Assembly: GCA_900553285.1 (NCBI GenBank)
Contig: USCX01000043.1
Span: 1 to 11,130 of the forward strand
DNA: 11,130 nt
DNA from: an uncultured Prevotella sp.
GTDB taxonomy: Bacteria; Bacteroidota; Bacteroidia; Bacteroidales; Bacteroidaceae
Reading direction: 5' to 3'
Shown: one piece after another, positions 1-6,804 of the stretch
How the letters are laid out: each line of letters opens with the position of its first letter
Numbering within the stretch: position 1 is the first letter of the stretch
Program-made: the position numbers and the translations under genes
The notes under the pieces: model-generated
Seen by the model: the letters and a program-made list of their open reading frames with translations, nothing else
Told to the model about the DNA's origin: nothing
Databases searched by the model: none

Positions 1-880
1 TTTCTTCATGTGGCAAGTGGATCCGACCGTGGTCGTCGGCCGTAACCAGTCCGTCGAGAGCGAAGTCAACACGGCCTATTGCCGCCAGCACGGCGTGGAT
101 GTCTGCCGTCGCAAAAGCGGCGGGGGCGCCATCTACGCCGACATGGGAAATGTCATGTTCAGCGTGGTCAGTCCGGGGGACGACGTGGCCGGAGCCTTCG
201 CCCGATATCTCGGCCGGGTTGTTCCCGCCCTGCGCGCATTGGGCGTGCCTGCAAAGGCGTCGGGACGCAATGACGTCATGGTCGACGGGCATAAGGTGAG
301 CGGCACGGCGTTCTACCGCCACGCCGCTCACAGCATCGTCCATGGCACCATGCTCTTCGACACCGACATGGCCAACATGGCGGGTTGCCTGACGCCCAGC
401 ACCGACAAGCTGCACACAAAGGGAGTGGCGAGCGTGCCGGCCCGCATCGGTTTGCTCAAAGACTACCTCAGCATGGACATCGAGTCCTTCAAGCATCATG
501 TCCGCAACCACCTTTGCGACCACTGCGTGCAGTTGACCCCTGCCGACGACGGGAATATCCACGAAATTGAGCGAACCTACCGCGCGCCCTCCTTCCTGCA
601 AGGTGCCAACCCCGCCTGCGACTTTGTGCACGCCCTGCGTGTGGAACATTGCGGCACGGTCGAGGCCCGCGTCCGGACTTTCCACGGACGCATCCGGGCG
701 GTGGACTTCACCGGCGACTTCTTCGCCCTCACCGGCCTTGCCCCCCTCCAAGCGGCCCTCGCAGGCACAGTGCTCAACGAAGCCGCCATCCGGCAGGCCA
801 TCGCCGACACGCCCCCGGAACGCTTCATCCGCCATTTCCAGGCCGACGACCTGATCACCCTGCTGCTCAACCGCTCGTAA
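1..880 (+). CDS. lplA: Lipoate-protein ligase A, 5' end cut off by the window
   Basis: This enzyme activates lipoate with ATP and transfers it to a lysine of lipoyl domains, here most likely GcvH encoded two genes downstream; it acts in the cytoplasm. The reading frame is open to the window edge (first complete codon at base 2, reading FFMWQVDPTVVVGRNQ), which matches the interior of the family, so the ATG at base 8 is probably not the true start and roughly 30-40 N-terminal residues are missing. Visible family signatures are RRKSGGGAIYADMGN (bases about 107-151), NDVMVDGHKVSG (about 269-304), the HGTMLFD strand (about 341-361) and KGVASVPARIG (about 419-451). The remaining roughly 100 residues fit the C-terminal accessory domain of two-domain LplA enzymes. 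The gene stops 25 bases before gcvT with no promoter or terminator between, so it is read as the first visible gene of the glycine cleavage operon. It looks somewhat richer in G+C than gcvT, judged by eye. Confidence 0.9.
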   Translation, partial: FFMWQVDPTVVVGRNQSVESEVNTAYCRQHGVDVCRRKSGGGAIYADMGNVMFSVVSPGDDVAGAFARYLGRVVPALRALGVPAKASGRNDVMVDGHKVSGTAFYRHAAHSIVHGTMLFDTDMANMAGCLTPSTDKLHTKGVASVPARIGLLKDYLSMDIESFKHHVRNHLCDHCVQLTPADDGNIHEIERTYRAPSFLQGANPACDFVHALRVEHCGTVEARVRTFHGRIRAVDFTGDFFALTGLAPLQAALAGTVLNEAAIRQAIADTPPERFIRHFQADDLITLLLNRS

Positions 881-905
881 CCCACACCTTTATAATAAAT
901 ACATC

Positions 906-1997
906 ATGGAAAACAAAAAAACCTGCTTGTACGAACGGCACAAAGCCCTCGGGGCACTAATCAGCCCTTTCGGAGGTTTCGACATGCCGATTCAGTACAC
1001 CAACATCATCGACGAACACAACGCTGTGCGGCACGCCTGTGGCGTTTTCGATGTGTCGCACATGGGTGAGATCTTCGTCTCCGGGCCAGACGCCGAACGT
1101 TACGTCCAACATATCTTCACGAACGACATCAGCCAAGCGCCCGACGGCAAAATCTTCTATGGCCTCATGCTTTATCCCAACGGGGGAACCGTCGACGACC
1201 TCCTCGTTTACAAACTCAACAGCCAAAGTTTTCTTCTCGTCGTGAACGCATCCAACATAGGCAAAGACTACGAATGGATGAAACAACATGCTGACACATT
1301 CAACATTACGCTTGAAAACAAAAGTGATGATTACGGCCAATTAGCCATTCAGGGCCCCACATCCGAGCATGTGGTCGAAACGTGCCTCGGCTTTCCATGC
1401 AGCGAATTGGCATTCTGCACTTTTAAGCGATCCGAGTTCGACGGAAAAGACATTCTCATCAGCCGCACAGGCTACACAGGCGAAGACGGTTTCGAAATCT
1501 ACGCCTCGCCGGCCGTCACCGTCGACATGTGGGACAGGCTCATGTCCAGCGGCCAGTCCAAGCCCTGCGGATTAGGCTGCCGCGACACGCTCCGCTTTGA
1601 AGTCGGCCTTCCACTCTATGGAGACGAACTGAGTGCCGACATATCCCCCCTTGAAGCCGGCTTGGGCATTTTCGTGAAAACCGGCAAGAACGATTTCATC
1701 GGGCGGGACGCCATCCTTCAACAAAAAGCAGACGGTTTGAAACGCAAAATCGTCGGTATCGAGCTGGCCGACAAAGCCATTCCACGCCACGGCTACGCAG
1801 TTTACGACGGGGACGAAGAAATCGGTACGGTCACCACGGGCTACCAATCCATCTCGACGGGAAAAAGCGTATGCATGGCACTTGTCGACGCCAGTCATGC
1901 CGCAATCGGCACACCGGTCCAGGTCCTCATCCATAAAAAACGCCATGACGGCATCATCACCAAGAAACGTTTTTACGACAAGAACTACAAGAAATAA
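906..1997 (+). CDS. gcvT: Glycine cleavage system T protein (aminomethyltransferase)
   Basis: The T protein takes the aminomethyl group from the lipoyl arm of GcvH and, with tetrahydrofolate, yields 5,10-methylene-THF, ammonia and dihydrolipoyl-GcvH. The 363-residue length is normal for the family (about 360-370). Visible signatures are GGFDMPIQY (residues 23-31), FDVSHMGE (48-55), GLMLYPNGGTVDDLLVYK (86-103) and RTGYTGEDGFEIY in the middle third. The Asp pair at 97-98 corresponds to the conserved catalytic/folate-site aspartate region. The ATG at 906 is chosen because the family's N-terminal LYERHKALGA-like segment begins directly after it. It follows lplA by 25 A/T-rich bases and precedes gcvH by 32 bases. 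The upstream gap is too short to hold a glycine riboswitch. No strong ribosome-binding site is visible, as is usual in Bacteroidota. Confidence 0.97.
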   Translation: MENKKTCLYERHKALGALISPFGGFDMPIQYTNIIDEHNAVRHACGVFDVSHMGEIFVSGPDAERYVQHIFTNDISQAPDGKIFYGLMLYPNGGTVDDLLVYKLNSQSFLLVVNASNIGKDYEWMKQHADTFNITLENKSDDYGQLAIQGPTSEHVVETCLGFPCSELAFCTFKRSEFDGKDILISRTGYTGEDGFEIYASPAVTVDMWDRLMSSGQSKPCGLGCRDTLRFEVGLPLYGDELSADISPLEAGLGIFVKTGKNDFIGRDAILQQKADGLKRKIVGIELADKAIPRHGYAVYDGDEEIGTVTTGYQSISTGKSVCMALVDASHAAIGTPVQVLIHKKRHDGIITKKRFYDKNYKK

Positions 1998-2029
1998 ACT
2001 TATCCATCCACTTATAAAACTTAACGACT

Positions 2030-2410
2030 ATGGCAAAAGTAATAGAAGGTTTATACTATTCACCCTCGCACGAATACGTCCGCATCGACGGTGAATTCGC
2101 TTTCATCGGAATAACGGACTACGCACAGGAACAACTGGGCAACGTGGTTTACGTCGACATGCCGGAACCCGGCGACGAACTGACCGCTGGCTGCGAATTC
2201 GGCGCCGTAGAGAGCGTAAAGGCCGCAAGCGACCTCATTGCGCCCGTAAGCGGAACGGTCGACAGCGTGAACGAAGACTTGGAGGACGAACCCGAGCTCA
2301 TCAACGCCGACGCCTTCGCAAACTGGATTGTGAAAGTCAAGCTCACCGACCCTTCTGAGTTAGACAATCTTATGAACGCCAAAGACTACGAAGCCAGCTG
2401 CCAAGGCTGA
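2030..2410 (+). CDS. gcvH: Glycine cleavage system H protein (lipoyl carrier)
   Basis: GcvH is the mobile carrier of the glycine cleavage complex. Its lipoyl-lysine is aminomethylated by GcvPA/PB, demethylated by GcvT and reoxidised by the dihydrolipoyl dehydrogenase. At 126 residues it has the normal family length. The lipoylation site is clear: ESVKAASD with the acceptor lysine at residue 64, preceded by the GNVVYVDMPEPGDEL strand region (37-51) and followed by the SGTVDSVNE half of the hybrid barrel. The ATG at 2030 gives MAKVIEGLYYSPSHEYV, a typical start. It lies 32 bases after gcvT in an A/T-rich spacer and 125 bases before gcvPA. That second gap, the largest in the operon, carries a strong inverted repeat that may separate gcvH expression from the genes after it. 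Confidence 0.97.
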   Translation: MAKVIEGLYYSPSHEYVRIDGEFAFIGITDYAQEQLGNVVYVDMPEPGDELTAGCEFGAVESVKAASDLIAPVSGTVDSVNEDLEDEPELINADAFANWIVKVKLTDPSELDNLMNAKDYEASCQG

Positions 2411-2426
2411 TTTACCGGAAGTTCCC

Positions 2427-2510
2427 GCTTGTCCGCATGAGAGCGCGCAACCGTGGCACTTGTTCCCCGGACCGGAATCACCATCCGGCGCAGCCCTCAT
2501 GCGGACAAGC
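2427..2510 (+). repeat. Perfect 15-bp inverted repeat between gcvH and gcvPA
   Basis: The left arm at 2427-2441 (GCTTGTCCGCATGAG) is the exact reverse complement of the right arm at 2496-2510 (CTCATGCGGACAAGC). The 54-base loop contains a smaller hairpin, CCGGA at 2472-2476 with TCCGG at 2484-2488. The RNA would fold into a long stem with a structured loop inside the gcvH-gcvPA spacer. No run of T follows the right arm, so it does not look like a simple intrinsic terminator. It could stabilise the upstream lplA-gcvT-gcvH message, attenuate transcription into gcvPA, or be a copy of a dispersed palindromic element. A hairpin with similar arms lies at 9880-9909. The repeat is seen directly; its function is unknown. 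Confidence 0.8.
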
Positions 2511-2535
2511 CTACTGCGAAAACCTCACATCTACT

Positions 2536-3867
2536 ATGACACACAAATTCTTACCCCACACGGACTCCGACATCCAGACGATGCTCGCCGCCATAGGTGT
2601 GAACAGTCTGGACGACCTCTATGCCGAAGTGCCGGATGCCCTCAAACTAAGAAAGGACGTCGACCTGCCTTGCGCAAAATCGGAAGAAGAAGTGCGCCGC
2701 CACTTCGCACATCTGAGCCAGCAGAATCAACCTCTCGTCTGTTTCGCCGGCGATGGCGTCTACGACCACTACGCGCCAAGCGTCGTGGCAGCCATAGCCT
2801 CCCGTTCTGAATTCCAGACATCCTACACGCCCTATCAGGCCGAGATATCGCAGGGCACACTGCAATATATCTTTGAGTTTCAAAGCATGATGGCCGAACT
2901 GACGGGAATGGACGTATCGAACGCCAGCATGTATGACGGGACAACAGCTACCGCCGAGGCCATGCTCATGACTGTGGCTGCGGCAAAAAAGCGCCGCCGT
3001 GTCCTCATCTCCGCCACCGTCCCCCCACGCATCCGGCGCGTAGTCCTCACCTATGCGCGCTACCACGGCGTACAGGTTGACATCGTCAACGCGGCGGACG
3101 GCACGACGGATCGCAAGGACCTCGAAGCCAAGCTATCTACGGACGACGTGGCGGGCGTCATCGTGGCCCAGCCCAACTATTACGGAATTATCGAAGACTT
3201 CACCGGCATGGCCGACCTTTGTCACGCCCACAAGTCATTGTTCGTCATCAACAGCCGGGCATCAGCCCTCGGCGTACTGCGGTCGCCCGGAGAATGGGGC
3301 GCGGACATTGCGTGCGGTGAAGCCCAGTCATTAGGCTTACCGATGAACTACGGAGGTCCCTACATCGGCTACTTGTGCACAACGAAAGCGCTGGTACGCA
3401 AAATGCCGGGCCGCCTTGTCGGCGGAACGGTCGACGCCAACGGCCGACGGGCCTTTGTGCTCACCCTTCAAGCCCGCGAACAGCACATTCGGCGCGAAAA
3501 GGCCACGTCCAACATCTGTACGAGCCAAGGCATCATGTGTCTTTACGTTGCCGCTTACCTTTCGCTGATGGGATTCAAAGGCTTACAAGAGGTCAACGAA
3601 CTTTCACACAGCAACGCCTGCTATCTCCGTGACAATCTCTGTGCCACGGGGCACTTCACCCCGCTATACGAAGGCCCCTTTCTTGAAGAATTCTGTCTGC
3701 GCTACGACGGCGATGTAGCGGCTTTGCGCCACCATTGCGCAAGCAAGGGGATGCTGGCTGGCGTTCCGGTTGAGAACCATCCTGATGCCATATCATTCGC
3801 CGTCACGGAACGCCGCACCAAGGCTGAGCTGGACAAGCTCATCGACCTTGTCACGTCACATGCTTAA
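2536..3867 (+). CDS. gcvPA: Glycine dehydrogenase (decarboxylating) subunit 1, N-terminal half of split P protein
   Basis: GcvPA pairs with GcvPB to form the PLP-dependent glycine decarboxylase, which releases CO2 from glycine and passes the aminomethyl group to the lipoyl arm of GcvH. From ATG 2536 (MTHKFLPHTDSDIQ) the product is 443 residues, typical for subunit 1 (about 440-450). An upstream in-frame ATG at 2437 was rejected: it lies inside the left arm of the inverted repeat and adds 33 residues (RARNRGTCSPDRNHH...) unlike the family. Signatures include GDGVYDHYAPSVV (residues 72-84), TPYQAEISQGTLQ (98-110), ELTGMDVSNASMYDG (121-135), GEWGADIACGEAQSLGLP and NYGGPYIGYL. The PLP-binding lysine is not in this subunit, as expected; it is in GcvPB, whose start lies 11 bases downstream. 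Confidence 0.95.
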   Translation: MTHKFLPHTDSDIQTMLAAIGVNSLDDLYAEVPDALKLRKDVDLPCAKSEEEVRRHFAHLSQQNQPLVCFAGDGVYDHYAPSVVAAIASRSEFQTSYTPYQAEISQGTLQYIFEFQSMMAELTGMDVSNASMYDGTTATAEAMLMTVAAAKKRRRVLISATVPPRIRRVVLTYARYHGVQVDIVNAADGTTDRKDLEAKLSTDDVAGVIVAQPNYYGIIEDFTGMADLCHAHKSLFVINSRASALGVLRSPGEWGADIACGEAQSLGLPMNYGGPYIGYLCTTKALVRKMPGRLVGGTVDANGRRAFVLTLQAREQHIRREKATSNICTSQGIMCLYVAAYLSLMGFKGLQEVNELSHSNACYLRDNLCATGHFTPLYEGPFLEEFCLRYDGDVAALRHHCASKGMLAGVPVENHPDAISFAVTERRTKAELDKLIDLVTSHA

Positions 3868-3878
3868 CCGATAAAACG

Positions 3879-5372
3879 ATGAACCACACATATTACAGCA
3901 AACTCATCTTCGAGCTGTCACACCCGGGCCGCGTCGGATATTCGTTACCCGCCGCCGAAGTACCTGAGCACCCCCTACGCAAAGAACTGCCCGCCCACCT
4001 ACTGCGCGAGAAGCCCGCCAGACTGCCCGAAGCCGACGAACTGACCGTCGTCCGGCACTATACCAACATGAGTAACAATAACTTTGGTGTCGACACGGGA
4101 TTTTATCCTCTCGGCAGCTGCACCATGAAATACAATCCGAAGCTGAACGACGAAATGGCAGCACAACCAGCCTTCGCCCGGCTTCATCCCGCACAACCAG
4201 CAGAAAGTGCGCAAGGCGCGCTGGAACTGTACTATAACCTGCAACACCTGCTGGCCGAAATCGCTGGCATGAGCGCTTTCACACTCAATCCCTACGCCGG
4301 CGCGCACGGTGAACTTACAGGACTGATGATTATCCGCGCCTACCACGACAAACGGGGAGACAAGAAGCGGACCAAGGTCATCATTCCCGACTCCGCCCAC
4401 GGCACCAACCCCGCTTCGGCCGCCGTCTGCGGCTTGCAGGTCGTAGAAGTGAAAAGCCGCCCCGACGGAACCATTGACGTTGATGCTCTCCGTCCCTTAT
4501 TGGGCGACGACATCTCCGGCATGATGATGACCAACCCCAACACACTGGGTATTTTCGAACACGACATTCCCGAAATCGCCCGCCTCGTTCACGAATGCGG
4601 CGGTCTGATGTACTACGACGGGGCGAACCTCAACCCCATGTTAGGCGTCTGCCGACCGGGCGACATGGGGTTCGACGTGATGCACATCAACCTGCACAAA
4701 ACCTTTTCGACGCCCCATGGCGGCGGCGGACCGGGAGCAGGTCCCGTCGGAGTGCGGAAAGGCCTCGAAGATTTACTGCCCAATCCGCAAGTAGTAAAGT
4801 GCGAAGACGGAACATTCACGCTCAATGAAAACAAGAATGCAATAGGGCAAATATCCTCTTTCTGCGGGAATTACGCCATACTCATACGAGCCTACTCCTA
4901 CCTGCTCTCCATCGGGAAGAACCATCTCGCGGACGTCGGCAAACTCTCCGTACTCAACGCGAACTACATAAAAGAAGCGTTGAAGGACTACTATGAACTT
5001 CCCATCGGCGGAATATGTAAGCATGAGTTTGTTTTCAACGGGCTCCGGCCTGAATACGGCGGTCCGCACAACGACCCGTCACACATCCGCACACTCGATG
5101 TGGCCAAACGCCTGCTCGACTACGGTTTCCACGCCCCGACCATTTATTTCCCGCTCCTTTTCCACGAAGCCATGATGATTGAGCCGACCGAAACGGAGAG
5201 CAAGGAAACGCTGGATGCCTTCATCGACGTCATGAAACGCATCGCACACGAAGCACAGGCCACTCCCGACCTTTTGCGCACGGCTCCCCATGAAACGCCC
5301 GTCGGTCGGCTCGACGACGTCAAGGCGGTCAAAGCCCCCCACTTTACGTACAAAGACTATGAACAGCCATGA
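3879..5372 (+). CDS. gcvPB: Glycine dehydrogenase (decarboxylating) subunit 2, C-terminal half of split P protein
   Basis: This subunit carries the PLP cofactor of the split P protein and works as a complex with GcvPA. The 497-residue length is close to the family's usual 480-500. Near the N terminus FYPLGSCTMKYNPKLND (residues 75-91) is the conserved GSCTMKYNP block. NPYAGAHGE and DSAHGTNPASA follow, then the cofactor-lysine segment INLHKTFSTPHGGGGPGAGP, with the Schiff-base lysine at residue 274. YGFHAPTIYFPL and EPTETESKETLD are the usual C-terminal blocks. The start ATG 3879 is 11 bases after the gcvPA stop, and the gene ends in an ATGA overlap with the dehydrogenase gene, which suggests coupled translation. 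In many Bacteroidota the two halves are, from memory, one chain of about 950 residues; here the split is clean, with a proper stop and start and no sign of a frameshifted fusion. Confidence 0.95.
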   Translation: MNHTYYSKLIFELSHPGRVGYSLPAAEVPEHPLRKELPAHLLREKPARLPEADELTVVRHYTNMSNNNFGVDTGFYPLGSCTMKYNPKLNDEMAAQPAFARLHPAQPAESAQGALELYYNLQHLLAEIAGMSAFTLNPYAGAHGELTGLMIIRAYHDKRGDKKRTKVIIPDSAHGTNPASAAVCGLQVVEVKSRPDGTIDVDALRPLLGDDISGMMMTNPNTLGIFEHDIPEIARLVHECGGLMYYDGANLNPMLGVCRPGDMGFDVMHINLHKTFSTPHGGGGPGAGPVGVRKGLEDLLPNPQVVKCEDGTFTLNENKNAIGQISSFCGNYAILIRAYSYLLSIGKNHLADVGKLSVLNANYIKEALKDYYELPIGGICKHEFVFNGLRPEYGGPHNDPSHIRTLDVAKRLLDYGFHAPTIYFPLLFHEAMMIEPTETESKETLDAFIDVMKRIAHEAQATPDLLRTAPHETPVGRLDDVKAVKAPHFTYKDYEQP

Positions 5373-6757
5373 AATACGCGGATCTCATTATCATCGGGGC
5401 AGGTCCCGGCGGCTATGAAACAGCCCTCCGGGCAGCCCGGGAAGGACTGACTACGATCCTCATCGAGAAAGGGCGTATCGGCGGCACGTGTCTGAACGTA
5501 GGCTGTATCCCGACAAAGTGCTTCTGCCGTAGCGCCGAAGTGATGAACCACATCGCGGAGGCGGCCTCGTTTGGAATCATCACAGGGGAAGCACTGGCCG
5601 ACATAAAGAAAATAATTGCACGTAAAGACGAAACAGTCAGTGCGCTAAGAGAAAATATCACTGCGTTGCTTCAACGCAGCGCAGTGACTGTCGTGCGCGG
5701 AACGGCTTCCTTTGTCGACGCCCACACAATCCGTGTCATTCCCAACGACGGGAAGCAAGCTCCGCAGGACAACACGCTCTTCTCTGCCCCACACATCATC
5801 ATCGCAACGGGCTCCGTCGCCCGGCCATTGGCAATTCCTGGCACAGACCTGCCCGGAGTGGTTTCATCCACAGAAATGCTGCAAACCGACTGCATTCCGC
5901 AGCGGTTATGTATCGTCGGCGGAGGAGTCATCGGCATGGAGTTCGCCCATATTTTCCACTCTCTGGGCAGCCAGGTGACCGTGCTTGAATTCTGCAAGGA
6001 AATCCTGCCGGGATTTGACAGCGACATAGCCAAACGCCTTCGTTCCACACTGAAAAAAAAGGGACTGGACATTGTTACACAAGCACGGGTGGACGAAATT
6101 TGCGCCCATGCCGAGAGCGGCCTGACCGTCAGATGCACGCTTAAAGGCATGACGCAAAAAGAGTACGCGGCCGACAAGGTCCTCGTGGCCGTTGGCCGGA
6201 TGCCCAATTATGCCTCCCTCCACTTGGAGGCAGCCGGCATAGACTACACTCAGAAAGGAATCTCTGTCAACGGGAACATGCAGACCAACGTTGAGGGCGT
6301 CTATGCCATAGGCGACGTCAACGGGATTTGCCAGCTGGCTCACGCGGCCACTTTCCAAGGCGAACGCGCCCTCAATCACCTACGGGGAAAAGTCGACACC
6401 CTCCAACTCGACGTCATGCCGGCGGCTGTGTTCACCTCACCGGAAGTAGCCACTGTCGGCTTGACGGAAGAGAAAGCACAGCAACAGCACATAGCCTTCA
6501 AAACTGGCAAGGCCTTTTTCCGTGCGAACGGAAAAGCGCTGGCCATGGGCGAACCGGACGGGATGGTGAAACTCCTGGCCGATTCGGACGGCGGCATCCT
6601 CGGATGCCACATCCTGGGAGCCCATGCGGCCGACCTCATCCAGGAAATCACGGCACTCATGCAGTTTGACGCCACCGTCAACGACTTACGCGGGATTGTG
6701 CATGCTCACCCGACCTTGGGCGAGACTATTCTGGACGCAGCGCGCAATTTTGCATAA
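5369..6757 (+). CDS. lpdA: Dihydrolipoyl dehydrogenase (L protein)
   Basis: This FAD- and NAD-dependent enzyme reoxidises the dihydrolipoyl arm of GcvH and makes NADH, closing the cycle. The 462-residue chain has the FAD-binding GAGPGG motif (residues 10-15), the redox-active disulfide in GGTCLNVGCIPTK (Cys41 and Cys46), the second nucleotide motif GGGVIGMEFA (184-193), the YAIGDVNG FAD site, and the C-terminal HAHPTLGE (445-452) with the catalytic His447/Glu452 pair. Its ATG overlaps the gcvPB stop (ATGA, 5369-5372), and the gene ends eight bases before a strong hairpin terminator, so it is the last gene of the operon. The operon position suggests it serves glycine cleavage rather than a 2-oxoacid dehydrogenase, although L proteins are often shared. 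Two extra cysteines (51 and 53) follow the active-site pair where relatives usually have aliphatic or other residues. Confidence 0.95.
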   Translation: MKYADLIIIGAGPGGYETALRAAREGLTTILIEKGRIGGTCLNVGCIPTKCFCRSAEVMNHIAEAASFGIITGEALADIKKIIARKDETVSALRENITALLQRSAVTVVRGTASFVDAHTIRVIPNDGKQAPQDNTLFSAPHIIIATGSVARPLAIPGTDLPGVVSSTEMLQTDCIPQRLCIVGGGVIGMEFAHIFHSLGSQVTVLEFCKEILPGFDSDIAKRLRSTLKKKGLDIVTQARVDEICAHAESGLTVRCTLKGMTQKEYAADKVLVAVGRMPNYASLHLEAAGIDYTQKGISVNGNMQTNVEGVYAIGDVNGICQLAHAATFQGERALNHLRGKVDTLQLDVMPAAVFTSPEVATVGLTEEKAQQQHIAFKTGKAFFRANGKALAMGEPDGMVKLLADSDGGILGCHILGAHAADLIQEITALMQFDATVNDLRGIVHAHPTLGETILDAARNFA

Positions 6758-6764
6758 AGCGAAG

Positions 6765-6804
6765 GCCGTATCGGGGAAACGGGCTGTTACGCCCCCGATA
6801 CGGC
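6765..6804. terminator. Bidirectional hairpin terminator between convergent lpdA and TPR gene
   Basis: GCCGTATCGGGG at 6765-6776 is the exact reverse complement of CCCCGATACGGC at 6793-6804, giving a 12-bp G/C-rich stem with a 16-base loop (6777-6792). On the plus strand the stem is followed directly by TTATTTTTC, a good U-tract for ending the glycine cleavage transcript. The stop codon of the minus-strand TPR gene (6805-6807) abuts the stem. On that strand the stem is followed by the weaker TTCGCTTTAT tract, so it probably also ends the ruvX-def-TPR transcript, though less efficiently. Confidence 0.88.

Noticed and set aside
881..905. Glycine riboswitch before gcvT
   Set aside because: The gap is only 25 bases and the gene is inside an operon. 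None of the larger gaps shows the conserved glycine aptamer core as far as I can see; one could exist upstream of the window.
2437..2535. Upstream in-frame ATG that would extend GcvPA by 33 residues
   Set aside because: The extension is arginine/cysteine/proline-rich and unlike the family, and it is encoded by the inverted-repeat region. The ATG at 2536 gives the normal N terminus and length.
3867..3879. gcvPA/gcvPB split as a sequencing frameshift of a fused gcvP
   Set aside because: Both halves have family-typical lengths and proper N and C termini, with a stop, an 11-base gap and an ATG. This matches genuine two-subunit P proteins.
5671..6207. Minus-strand open frame of 178 codons inside lpdA
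   Set aside because: It is a shadow of the conserved Lpd frame, rich in Ser/Arg/Cys, with no domain and no promoter.
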